Assembly: GCA_963703165.1 (NCBI GenBank)
Contig: OY969798.1
Location: 2,666,001-2,730,000, forward strand
Direction of reading: 5' to 3'
DNA length: 64,000 bases
Source of the DNA: JBQTKD01 sp963703165
Lineage (GTDB): Bacteria; Actinomycetota; Actinomycetes; Sporichthyales; Sporichthyaceae
In this document: positions 24,812 through 32,944 of the stretch, piece after piece
Position numbering within the stretch: position 1 is the first letter of the stretch
Layout of the letters: every line of letters starts with the position of its first letter
Notes under the pieces: model-generated
Told to the model about the DNA's origin: nothing
Databases searched by the model: none
The model's input: the letters and a program-made list of their open reading frames with translations, nothing else
Made by a program: the position numbers and the translations under genes

Positions 24812-26020
24812 GTGGCCCAGTACGACCTCCTGAACCTGGACGCGTTCCTGTCCGGTCGTGCCGAGGAGATGTTCGACGTCCTCCGCGAGAACGATCCGCT
24901 GCACTGGAACGACGAGCCCGGTGGACGTGGCTTCTGGTCCGTGACGCGTTACGCCGACATCCAGGCGATCGCCGAGGACCACGACACGTTCATCAGTGGT
25001 CAGGGCACGCAGATCCCGGACAAGAAGGCCGAGGGCGCCGGCCTGGCCAGCGTCCACAACAGTGACCCCCCGCGGCACGCGGACCTGCGGCGGATCCTGT
25101 CCAGCAAGATCCGCCCCAGTGCCGTCGGCAAGCTGACCGAGAACATCACCGGGCTGGTCGACGACCTGCTCGACGGCATCGAGGAAGGCGCCGAGTTCGA
25201 CCTCGTGCGCGAGCTGTCCGTCCAGCTGCCGATCCTCGCCTTCGGTCGCTTCCTCGGTGTGCCGGAGGAGGACTGCCCGAAGCTCGTCGAGTGGACCAAC
25301 GCGTTCAGCTCGTTGGACCCGGAGTACGCGGCGTCCCCGGACGTCGCCGAGAACGCCCGCGTCGAGCTGTTCGAGTATTTCCACCAGCTGCAGGAGCAGC
25401 GCCGCCTGGACCCGCGTGACGACCTGATCAGCGTGCTGGTGCAGGCCAAGATGAACGGTGAGCTGCTCGGCCGCGAGGAACTCGACCCGTACTGCCTGGT
25501 GCTGACGGTCGCCGGCAACGAGACCACCCGCAATCTCGTCTCGGGTGGGTTGGACCTGTTGTCCAAGCACCCGCAGCACTGGGAGAGGTTGGTCGCGCAC
25601 CCGGAGGAAATCCCGGCCGCGATCGAGGAGATGATCCGGCTCATCAGCCCGGTCATGCACATGCGTCGCACCGCTGTCGCCGAGAAGGAACTGCACGGGC
25701 ACACGATCAAGCCGGGGGACAAGGTGATCCTCTGGTTCGCCGCGGGCAACCGTGACCCGCGGGTCTTCGACCGTCCGCACGAGTTCGTCCCGGATCGCGT
25801 CGACAACGAGCACCTCGGCTTCGGCTGGGGCATCCACTCCTGCATGGGACTGCACCTGGCCCGCCTGGAGATGCGGCTCCTGCTCGAACGCCTCGCCGCC
25901 CGCGGACTGTCGATCCGCACCATCGGCGAACCCGATCGCCTTGCCTCGAACTGGTTCCGGGGCATCAAGCACCTCCCCGCGGTCCTCGAACCGCGCGTCC
26001 CCGCCACCGCCGGCGCATGA
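24812..26020 (+). CDS. Cytochrome P450
   Basis: A 402-residue soluble bacterial P450. The oxygen-binding I-helix motif is VAGNETTRNLV, the K-helix ExxR is in EEMIRLISPV, and the heme loop is FGWGIHSCMG with the thiolate Cys. It would hydroxylate a hydrophobic substrate using ferredoxin-fed electrons; no ferredoxin gene is adjacent. The GTG at 24812 is preceded by AAGAAGGGG at 8 bp. It heads a plus-strand run with ALDH, SDR and half-PPDK, where oxidation alcohol to aldehyde to acid would follow. Confidence 0.92.
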   Translation: MAQYDLLNLDAFLSGRAEEMFDVLRENDPLHWNDEPGGRGFWSVTRYADIQAIAEDHDTFISGQGTQIPDKKAEGAGLASVHNSDPPRHADLRRILSSKIRPSAVGKLTENITGLVDDLLDGIEEGAEFDLVRELSVQLPILAFGRFLGVPEEDCPKLVEWTNAFSSLDPEYAASPDVAENARVELFEYFHQLQEQRRLDPRDDLISVLVQAKMNGELLGREELDPYCLVLTVAGNETTRNLVSGGLDLLSKHPQHWERLVAHPEEIPAAIEEMIRLISPVMHMRRTAVAEKELHGHTIKPGDKVILWFAAGNRDPRVFDRPHEFVPDRVDNEHLGFGWGIHSCMGLHLARLEMRLLLERLAARGLSIRTIGEPDRLASNWFRGIKHLPAVLEPRVPATAGA

Positions 26021-26084
26021 GCGAGCTTGCGAGCGAATCAATGAGCATTCCGGCGCAGCCGATCGGGCCGACGGAGGAGGCTCG

Positions 26085-27500
26085 ATGAACGGGATCGACG
26101 CCCTGCCGGCGATCATCTACGGGCGCACCCCGCAGGTGCATGCCGCGACGCTCGACGTGATCAGCCCAGCCGACGGTCAGGTGGTCGCCCGCGTGCAGGT
26201 CGCCCACGAGGCCACCGTCGACCGTGCGGTCACCGCGGCTCGGGAGGCCTTCCCTGCCTGGTCGGCCGTCCCGGTGCAGGAACGGACGGCGATCCTGGAC
26301 CGGCTGGCGGATCTGTTGGTCGAGCACGGCGACGAGATCGCCGCGTCGGTCAGCCGCGAAATGGGAATGCCGCTGGGCCTGGCGAGGACCATCCAGGTGG
26401 ACATCGCCGCGACGGTGCTGCGCGGGACCGCCCGCACGGCGCGGGAGTTCGAGTGGCGTACCGAGCACACCGGCTACTCCGTCGAGCACCTGCCTGTGGG
26501 GGTCGTCGCCGCGATCACGCCGTGGAACATGCCGATCTACCAGGTGGTCTCGAAGGTCGGCCCCGCGCTGGCGGCCGGCTGCACCGTGGTCCTCAAGCCG
26601 AGCGAGCTGGCGCCCACCGCCGCGCACCGCTTCGTCGAACTCGCCGTGGCGGCAGGCGTTCCGGCCGGGGCGTTGACCCTCGTGCACGGGCCGGGCACCC
26701 CCACCGGTGAAGCCCTGGTCAGCCACCAGGAGGTCGATCTGGTCTCCTTCACCGGGTCGGTCGCGGCAGGATCGCGGGTGGCCGCGTTGGCCGGCGCCGG
26801 GATCCGGCGGGTGGCCCTGGAGCTCGGCGGCAAGTCCGCGGGAATCCTGCTCGACGACGCGGATCTGGACGAAGTCGTCCCGCGCATGGTGCGTTCGGCG
26901 TTGCTCAACACAGGTCAGGCCTGCAACGCCCCGACTCGGATGCTGGTGCCGCGGGACCTGCTGGAAACGGTGGAAACCCTTGTGGTGAAGGTGATCGAAG
27001 GTCTGCGGGTCGGTGCGCCGCAGGCGGATGGCACCGACCTGGGCCCGTTGGCGAACCTGGCCCAGCACGCGCGGGTCAGCGGGTTCGTGCAGCGGGCGAT
27101 GGAGAGCGGGGCGCGCGTCGTGGCCGGGACGCTCGACGCGTACCCCGCCCCGTTCATGGCACCGATTGTGCTGACCGACGTCGCCCCCGACGCCGAGATC
27201 GCGCAGCAGGAAGTGTTCGGCCCCGTCATCGTGCTGTTCCCCTACGACGGCGACTCCGACGCCGTGCAGTTGGCCAACGGCACCCGGTACGGGCTCTCGG
27301 CGGAGATCTGGGGCGCCGATCGTGACCGGATCGCCGCGGTGGCGAACGGGTTGCGCGCGGGCCAGGTGAAGGTCAACGGGGTCCGCACCCGCGAGCGCCC
27401 GGATGCACCGTTCGGCGGTTTCGGGCTGTCCGGGGTGGGTCGCGAACTCGGAATGTGGGGACTGAATGAGTTCCTCGAGGTGAAGGCGGTGCTGGCGTGA
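26085..27500 (+). CDS. Aldehyde dehydrogenase (NAD(P)-dependent)
   Basis: A 471-residue ALDH. It has AAITPWNMP and VVLKPSELAP in the cofactor domain, SFTGSVAAGSRV, the conserved LELGGKSAGI, and the catalytic Cys in NTGQACNAPTR. The C-terminal motif is EVFGPVIVLFPYD. It oxidises an aldehyde to the acid. The ATG follows GGAGGAGG in a 64-bp gap after the P450. The SDR gene overlaps its end by 4 bp, showing a tight operon. Confidence 0.92.
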   Translation: MNGIDALPAIIYGRTPQVHAATLDVISPADGQVVARVQVAHEATVDRAVTAAREAFPAWSAVPVQERTAILDRLADLLVEHGDEIAASVSREMGMPLGLARTIQVDIAATVLRGTARTAREFEWRTEHTGYSVEHLPVGVVAAITPWNMPIYQVVSKVGPALAAGCTVVLKPSELAPTAAHRFVELAVAAGVPAGALTLVHGPGTPTGEALVSHQEVDLVSFTGSVAAGSRVAALAGAGIRRVALELGGKSAGILLDDADLDEVVPRMVRSALLNTGQACNAPTRMLVPRDLLETVETLVVKVIEGLRVGAPQADGTDLGPLANLAQHARVSGFVQRAMESGARVVAGTLDAYPAPFMAPIVLTDVAPDAEIAQQEVFGPVIVLFPYDGDSDAVQLANGTRYGLSAEIWGADRDRIAAVANGLRAGQVKVNGVRTRERPDAPFGGFGLSGVGRELGMWGLNEFLEVKAVLA

Positions 27501-28222
27501 GTCGCATCGTGGTCACCGGGGCGGCGTCGGGCATCGGACTGGCCGTCGCCACCCAGCTTCTGATGCAGGGTCATGAGGTGGTGTCCATCGACCGGGCCGA
27601 GTGCGATCTGGGTGATGCGGCTGCGGTCGACGCGCTTGCCGCCTCCTTGGGTGTCGTCGGTGGCCTGGCGAACGTCGCGGGTGTGCCGGGCACTGCTGAT
27701 CCCACGTCGGTGCTGCGGGTGAACTTCCTCGGTGCGCGTCGCCTGGCTCGGGCGCTGCAGATCGAGGCCGGCGGGTGCATCGTCAACGTCGCGTCGCTGG
27801 CGGCCAAGCGGCCGGGCGTCGACGACGAGACCGCGCACCGCCTGCTGACCGCGGACGACGACGCCGTGGTGGAGTTCGCCGCGGGCCTGGACGGTTCGGC
27901 GGCCTACGACCTGTCGAAGAAGCTGTTGGTCGCGGACACGGTGACGCTCTCGGCCGAGGGACAAGCACGCGGCGTGCGGGCCTGCTCGGTGAGTCCCGGC
28001 CCGGTGGTGACCCCGATCATCGACGACTTCCGCACCTCGATGGGCGCGAGTGTCGATGCTGCCTCCGAGCTCGTCGGGCGCCACGCCACCGCGGCGGAGG
28101 TGGGGGCCGTCGTGTGCTTCCTGCTCTCGGCTGAGGCATCCTGGGTCAACGGAATCGACCTGCCCGTCGACGGCGGTCTGATCGCCCTTCGCGTCGCTGC
28201 GTCCCGAGGAGTCACTGCATGA
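27497..28222 (+). CDS. Short-chain dehydrogenase/reductase
   Basis: A 241-residue classical SDR. The cofactor motif is VVTGAASGIGLAVA, the NAG-like motif is LANVAGVPG, the catalytic Ser is in IVNVASLAAK, and Y-x3-K is in AAYDLSKKLL. An acidic residue after strand 2 (SIDRAE) favours NAD(H). It lies between ALDH and half-PPDK with 4-bp overlaps on both sides. It probably oxidises a hydroxyl introduced by the P450, or reduces a keto intermediate. Confidence 0.88.
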   Translation: MSRIVVTGAASGIGLAVATQLLMQGHEVVSIDRAECDLGDAAAVDALAASLGVVGGLANVAGVPGTADPTSVLRVNFLGARRLARALQIEAGGCIVNVASLAAKRPGVDDETAHRLLTADDDAVVEFAAGLDGSAAYDLSKKLLVADTVTLSAEGQARGVRACSVSPGPVVTPIIDDFRTSMGASVDAASELVGRHATAAEVGAVVCFLLSAEASWVNGIDLPVDGGLIALRVAASRGVTA

Positions 28223-29691
28223 CCGGTACCACCGCCGCCACTCGCGTCATCGTGCTCGACGGAACGGCGCCGGAGCCGCGCGAGGAGCTCGGCGGCAAGG
28301 CCTGGGGTATCAACCGGATGCGGAGCCTCGGCCTGCCGGTGCCGGCCGCGTTCGTGCTGCCGACCGCCACCTGCCGCCAGTTCATGACGACGGGTCAGTT
28401 GCCCGACGACGTCGCCGAAGCGCTGCGCTCCGGGATCGCCGCACTCGAGAAGGAGACCGGCCGGAGCTTCGCCGAGTGTCCCCGGCCGCTGCTGGTCAGT
28501 GTGCGATCCGGCGCGCCGATGAGCATGCCCGGGATGATGGACACCCTGCTGAATCTCGGCCCCGTGCAGGGTCTCGACCCCGCATGGGCGACGGAGATCC
28601 ACGCCCGTTTCGACGAGCAGTACCGCGGAATGCTCGGCCCCGACGACGTCCCCTCCGCCGACCCCTGGGTCCAGCTGGAGCAGGCCGTCGCCGCGGTGTT
28701 CCGGTCCTGGAATTCCCCCCGCGCCCAGGCCTACCGCGCGCACCACAACCTCGACGGCGCCTGCGGTACCGCGGTCACCGTGCAGGCGATGGTGTTCGGC
28801 AACCTCGACGAGCAGTCCGGCACCGGCGTGCTGTTCACCCGCAACCCCCTCAACGGCGAACCTGTCGTCTACGGCGAATGGCTCCAGCAGGCCCAGGGCG
28901 AGGACGTCGTCTCCGGGAGGCACACCCCGCTGCCGCTCGACGCGTTGCGCGACTCCGCACCCGCGGTGCACGCCGAGCTGATGGGCCACTGCGCGCTGCT
29001 GGAACGCGAACAGGGCGACGTGCAGGACATCGAGTTCACCGTCGAGTCCGGCAAGCTGCACATCCTGCAGACCCGCAACGCCAAGCGCGCCCCGCGGGCC
29101 GCCGTCCGCTTCGCCGTCGACATGGTGCGCGACGGACTCATCGACATCCCGACGGCGCTGAGCCGGGTCAACGCCGGCCACATCGCCGGCGTGCTCGCAC
29201 CGGGCCTGACCCCGGAGGTCCGCGCCGCCGCCGTGCTGCTGGCCCGCGGCGAACCCGCCTGCCCGGGGGTGGCCACCGGCATGGTCGTGACCGACCCGGA
29301 CGACGCCGCCGACGCCGCGGAGGACGTCGCCGTCGTCCTCGTCCGTGAGAGCACCAGCCCTGACGACGTGCACGGCATGCTCGTCAGCGTCGCCGTCGTC
29401 ACCGAGCAGGGCGGCTCCACCTCCCACGCCGCGCTGGTCTCCCGCGAGCTCGGCGTCCCCTGCGTCGTCGGCTGCGGCGAGGGACTGGTCGCGGCACTGG
29501 CCGGTCGCGAGGTCACCGTCGACGGGTCCACCGGCGAGATCTTCGCCGGCGCCTTGGTCTTCGAACCCGCCGACCTCGCCGCCGACGAGTACCTCGCCCA
29601 ACTCCGCGCCTGGTGCTCCGAGCACGGCGGCCCCGTTGAGCTCATCTCCGCCCTCACCGCCCCCGACCCCGCACTGTGGGACCAGGACTGA
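28219..29691 (+). CDS. Half pyruvate-phosphate-dikinase: ATP-grasp plus swivel domain, no TIM barrel
   Basis: A 490-residue PPDK-like protein. Residues 20-330 form the PEP/pyruvate-dikinase ATP-grasp: GGKAWGINRMRSLGLPVP, RSGAPMSMPGMMDTLLNLG, GTGVLFTRNPLNGE, and DIEFTVESGKLHILQTRN. Residues about 350-440 are the phosphohistidine swivel domain with TEQGGSTSHAALVSRELG. The C-terminal TIM barrel that binds PEP or pyruvate is absent, so the protein ends at half the length of a PPDK. It may phosphorylate another acceptor, as rifampicin phosphotransferase does, or serve a partner. It is translationally coupled to the SDR gene. Confidence 0.82.
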   Translation: MTGTTAATRVIVLDGTAPEPREELGGKAWGINRMRSLGLPVPAAFVLPTATCRQFMTTGQLPDDVAEALRSGIAALEKETGRSFAECPRPLLVSVRSGAPMSMPGMMDTLLNLGPVQGLDPAWATEIHARFDEQYRGMLGPDDVPSADPWVQLEQAVAAVFRSWNSPRAQAYRAHHNLDGACGTAVTVQAMVFGNLDEQSGTGVLFTRNPLNGEPVVYGEWLQQAQGEDVVSGRHTPLPLDALRDSAPAVHAELMGHCALLEREQGDVQDIEFTVESGKLHILQTRNAKRAPRAAVRFAVDMVRDGLIDIPTALSRVNAGHIAGVLAPGLTPEVRAAAVLLARGEPACPGVATGMVVTDPDDAADAAEDVAVVLVRESTSPDDVHGMLVSVAVVTEQGGSTSHAALVSRELGVPCVVGCGEGLVAALAGREVTVDGSTGEIFAGALVFEPADLAADEYLAQLRAWCSEHGGPVELISALTAPDPALWDQD

Positions 29692-29695
29692 CGCT

Positions 29696-30847
29696 TCACC
29701 AGTTCGCGCGTGAGGTGATGTCCGCGGAGGCGACAGCCTCGACTCCTTCTGTCAAGGGGAACGACTGCGGGCCCGCGTGGACGAGATATGCGCGGTCGAG
29801 TCGCAGGGTGCCGATCGCGGATCGCAACGACGCGGTCATCCGAGGCGAAGCGGTGCGCTTGATCTCGACACCGATGCGTTCGTTTCCTCGCACGATCAGC
29901 AGATCCAGCTCAGCTCCGGCGTGCGTCGCCCAGAAGAAGCGTTGCTCCGGCCGGGTGTCGGTCACGGCCGCCAATTGAGCGAGCACGAATCCTTCCCAAG
30001 AAGCGCCGAGCACGGGATGCGACTCGATCGCTGCTCGGTCCGGCAGATCGAGCAGGGCGTGCAGCAGGCCGCTGTCGCTCAGATAGATCTTCGGTGATTT
30101 CACCTGCCGCTTGCCGACGTTCTCATGCCAGGGAGCCAACTGACTGACCACCAGGGCCGAAGTGAGCAGATCGAGGTAGCGGCGGATGGTTGTGTTCGCG
30201 ACGCCGAACGACGAGGCGAATCGCGCGCCGTTCCAGACCTGGCCGTGCGCGTGCGCGAGCATGCGCCAGAACCGCTCAGTGGTGGTCGCCGGAACTGCGC
30301 TTCCCAAGCTGGGCAGGTCTCGTTCGACGAAGGTGCGCACGAAATCGACGCGCCTCCGGAAACTTGTGGCGTCGTCGGGCGCGGTGAACGCACGCGGGAA
30401 TCCACCGCGCACCCACAAGGTGTCGGCATCGCCGGCACCGACCTCGTCGAGTGTTAAGGGCGTGAGCTCGTGATACGCGATGCGTCCCGCAAGGCTCTCC
30501 GAAGACTGCCCGAGCAGTTCAGGGGATGCACTGCCGAGGACCAGGTAACGCCGGCCGGGGTTCTCGTCGATGAGCACCCGCAGCACAGGGAACAGCTCCG
30601 GTCTGCGTTGAACCTCGTCGAGCACCACCAGCCCGTCCAGCGGCCCGAGTGCGAGCTCCGCGTCGGCCAGGCGTGCGAGGTCGCTCGGGCGTTCGAGGTC
30701 GAAGCGATGGATCGGCCCGTCCCACTCGGCGGCCAGCTGGTTCGCGAGGGTCGTCTTGCCCACCTGACGCGCGCCGAGGATGGCGACGCAAGGTTCAGTG
30801 CGCAGCAGCTCACGGCAGGCGTGGGCGTGACGCAAGCGCGGCAACAT
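29696..30847 (-). CDS. AAA ATPase with DUF4143 C-terminal domain
   Basis: A 383-residue member of the AAA_14/DUF4143 family. The Walker A is ILGARQVGKTTLANQL, Walker B is GLVVLDEVQRRPELF, and sensor-like YLVLGSASPELL follows. The C-terminal DUF4143 region includes SPKIYLSDSGLLHALL and the PD-(D/E)xK-like FFWATHAGAELDLLI...GVEIKRT. The function of these mobile-looking ATPases is unclear. The ATG at 30847 lies 6 bp after a TATATT box, so the transcript may be leaderless; an earlier in-frame ATG (30880) falls within a large palindrome. The upstream DNA is notably AT-rich for this genome. Confidence 0.82.
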   Translation of the reverse strand: MLPRLRHAHACRELLRTEPCVAILGARQVGKTTLANQLAAEWDGPIHRFDLERPSDLARLADAELALGPLDGLVVLDEVQRRPELFPVLRVLIDENPGRRYLVLGSASPELLGQSSESLAGRIAYHELTPLTLDEVGAGDADTLWVRGGFPRAFTAPDDATSFRRRVDFVRTFVERDLPSLGSAVPATTTERFWRMLAHAHGQVWNGARFASSFGVANTTIRRYLDLLTSALVVSQLAPWHENVGKRQVKSPKIYLSDSGLLHALLDLPDRAAIESHPVLGASWEGFVLAQLAAVTDTRPEQRFFWATHAGAELDLLIVRGNERIGVEIKRTASPRMTASLRSAIGTLRLDRAYLVHAGPQSFPLTEGVEAVASADITSRANW

Positions 30848-30860
30848 ACGAGTAATATAG

Positions 30861-30895
30861 CTTGAAATATGAGCGGTCACCGCTTATATTTCAAG
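30861..30895. promoter_or_regulatory. 35-bp near-perfect palindrome upstream of the DUF4143 ATPase
   Basis: The arms CTTGAAATATGAGCGGT (30861-30877) and 30879-30895 match at 16 of 17 positions around a single central base. It sits 14 bp upstream of the chosen start, next to a minus-strand TATATT box. It may be an operator, or a terminator for the kinase gene that ends at 30902. Confidence 0.7.
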
Positions 30896-30901
30896 GCGCC
30901 C

Positions 30902-31921
30902 TCAGAACTGGTCGAGCGAGGCCTGGCCGCGTTCGACGAGCGGGGCGACGAGTTCGCCGATGCGGTCGAAGCCTTCGCCGACGGTGAGGCCCTGCGCGGT
31001 GCGGAAGTGGATGCCTTCGAGGATCGCGGCCATGCGCCAGAAGGCGAAGCCCATGTACCAGGGGAGCTCGGAGAGGTCCCAGCCGGTGACGGAGGCGTAG
31101 GTCTGCTGCAGGCGCTCGCTGGTCGGGAAGCCCTCGACCTCGCCGGGCACGGCGGCGATCGGGCTGTTGAGCCCCGCCAGTCCGTCCCAGCCGATGAGCG
31201 TCGAGGCGAGGTCCGCGAGCGGGTCACCGAGGGTGGCCATCTCCCAGTCCAGGACGGCGGAGACCTTCAGGTCCGCACCCATCACGACGTTGTCCAGGCG
31301 GTAGTCGCCGTGCACGATCCCTTCGCGCTGCGTGCTCGGCAGACGCGCGGACAGATTCGCGTGCAGGGTGTGCAGGGCGCTCTGGTCGCGGCTGTTCGAC
31401 TTCTCCAACTGCCCGGCCCAGCGTTTGAGCTGACGTTCGAGATAGCCGGCGGGCCGACCCAGCTCACCGAGGCCGACGGCAGCCGGGTCCAGGGCGTGCA
31501 GGCGCGCCAGGACCGCGACCAGTTCGTCGGCGATGTCGAGAGCGCCCTGTCCGGAGTACGGGCGCAGGTGGTCCGGGCTGCGCAGGATGGACCCGGCGAC
31601 GAAGTTCATGACGTAGAAGGGGACGCCGATGACGTCGTCCCCGGCGAGCGCAACCATGCGGGGCACCGGGACGTCGCTGGGTTCGAGCGCTGCCATCACG
31701 CGGTACTCGCGGGCCATGTCGTGCGCCGTCGCGAGGACGTGTCCCAGTGGCGGGCGGCGCAGCACCCAGTGCCCGTGCCCGTCGGTCAGCGAGTAGGTGA
31801 GGTTGGACCGGCCGCCGGAGATCAGCTCGCCCTGCAGCGGACCCTGCAGCAGGCCCGGGGCCTGATCGGCGAGGAACTTCTCCACGAGGGCGAGATCGAG
31901 GCCGGGCAGAGTCTCGGTCAT
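30902..31921 (-). CDS. APH-family phosphotransferase (acyl-CoA-associated kinase)
   Basis: A 339-residue aminoglycoside-phosphotransferase-fold kinase. GGRSNLTYSLTDGHGHWVLR holds the nucleotide loop, GIVHGDYRLDNVVM the catalytic loop with Asp and Asn, and VLDWEMATLGDPLADLA the metal-binding Asp. This subgroup is found with acyl-CoA dehydrogenases; ACAD10/11 carry such a kinase, and LvaA of Pseudomonas phosphorylates 4-hydroxyvaleryl-CoA. It is divergent from the XRE-TetR gene, and its upstream operator is matched by one before the acyl-CoA dehydrogenase. A 4-hydroxyacyl-CoA kinase role is inferred. Confidence 0.82.
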   Translation of the reverse strand: MTETLPGLDLALVEKFLADQAPGLLQGPLQGELISGGRSNLTYSLTDGHGHWVLRRPPLGHVLATAHDMAREYRVMAALEPSDVPVPRMVALAGDDVIGVPFYVMNFVAGSILRSPDHLRPYSGQGALDIADELVAVLARLHALDPAAVGLGELGRPAGYLERQLKRWAGQLEKSNSRDQSALHTLHANLSARLPSTQREGIVHGDYRLDNVVMGADLKVSAVLDWEMATLGDPLADLASTLIGWDGLAGLNSPIAAVPGEVEGFPTSERLQQTYASVTGWDLSELPWYMGFAFWRMAAILEGIHFRTAQGLTVGEGFDRIGELVAPLVERGQASLDQF

Positions 31922-31948
31922 GTCCGGCCTCTCTCGCGTTCACATCAT

Positions 31949-31966
31949 ACCGAGCGGATGCTCGGT
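31949..31966. promoter_or_regulatory. Operator ACCGAGC-N4-GCTCGGT, copy 1
   Basis: A perfect 7-bp inverted repeat with a 4-bp spacer in the divergent region between the kinase and the XRE-TetR regulator. The same arms and spacing recur at 32906-32923 before the acyl-CoA dehydrogenase. Confidence 0.8.
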
Positions 31967-32037
31967 GTTCCATGGCAGGATGTCGGACACGCCGGAGTCC
32001 GGTCAAGGCGAGCCGCGACACAGTGAGGACGGTACGC

Positions 32038-32871
32038 ATGACGCAGCAGACGCAGGACCGCGCCGCCCTCGGTGCCCTGCTGCGCGCGCGCCGGGTGGAA
32101 CGTGGTCTGAGTGTGCGCGAGGTCGCCGCCGCCGTCGGGGTCAGCGTCGGCACCTGGAGCGGGATCGAGAACGGCCGGGCCCCCGCCGACGCCGACCGAC
32201 TGGCCGCCGTCGCCCGGGCTCTCGGCCTCGAGATCGCGGACCTGTGCTCGGCCGAACCCGTGCTCGAGGCACCGCCGTCAGGCGCGTGGCGGGAGTTCCC
32301 GCCGCTGGATCTGGCCGCGCCACTGCGAGGTGCGTTGCTCGCGTTCGTGGAGCTCGGGTATCACGGGTCGACGGTGCGCGACATCGCGCAGCGCGCCGGC
32401 CTCTCGGTGCCGGGGGTCTATCACCACTGGCCCAGTAAGCAACATCTGCTCGTCGCACTGATGGAACTCGCCATGGAAGACCTCCTCGGCCGTGCCACCC
32501 AGGCGCGTTCGGAGGTCGACGGCCCGACCGAACGCCTGAGCCGCCTGGTGGAGTGCCTCGTGCTGTTCCACACTTACCGCCGCGACCTCGCCTTCATCGG
32601 GGCCAGCGAGATGCGCAGCATCGAGGAGCCGGACCGCACCCGCATCGCCGGGATGCGCACCCACCAGCAGCGCATGGTCGACGAGGAGGTGGAGGAGGGC
32701 GTACGCCGTCGCCTCTTCCGCACCCGCCGCCCCCGCGACGCGTCGCGGGCTGTCGTCACGATGTGCGTCGCGCTGCCGCAGTGGTGGTCCCCGGACGGAC
32801 CCTCCACCCCGGAGCAGACGGCCGCGCAGTACGTCGAGTTCGCGTTGGATCTGGTTCGCCAGAGTCCTTGA
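32038..32871 (+). CDS. XRE-TetR fusion transcriptional regulator
   Basis: A 277-residue regulator with two different DNA-binding domains. Residues about 10-65 are an XRE/HTH_3 domain (LLRARRVERGLSVREVAAAV, SVGTWSGIENGRAPADADRL). Residues about 95-145 are a TetR HTH (ALLAFVELGYHGSTVRDIAQ, SVPGVYHHWPSKQHLLVALM). A helical ligand domain follows. The ATG at 32038 is preferred; the frame is open a little further upstream. It lies between two copies of the ACCGAGC-N4-GCTCGGT operator and is their obvious candidate ligand, controlling itself, the kinase and the acyl-CoA dehydrogenase. Confidence 0.85.
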   Translation: MTQQTQDRAALGALLRARRVERGLSVREVAAAVGVSVGTWSGIENGRAPADADRLAAVARALGLEIADLCSAEPVLEAPPSGAWREFPPLDLAAPLRGALLAFVELGYHGSTVRDIAQRAGLSVPGVYHHWPSKQHLLVALMELAMEDLLGRATQARSEVDGPTERLSRLVECLVLFHTYRRDLAFIGASEMRSIEEPDRTRIAGMRTHQQRMVDEEVEEGVRRRLFRTRRPRDASRAVVTMCVALPQWWSPDGPSTPEQTAAQYVEFALDLVRQSP

Positions 32872-32905
32872 CGTAGGGCCGCGCCGGCTTCTACGTTCAA
32901 GTTGT

Positions 32906-32923
32906 ACCGAGCAAACGCTCGGT
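32906..32923. promoter_or_regulatory. Operator ACCGAGC-N4-GCTCGGT, copy 2
   Basis: The same inverted repeat as at 31949-31966, with spacer AAAC. It ends 21 bp upstream of the acyl-CoA dehydrogenase start and 35 bp after the regulator's stop, so the dehydrogenase probably has its own regulated promoter. Confidence 0.8.
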
Positions 32924-32944
32924 CCCCCGGAAGGGAACACCACG

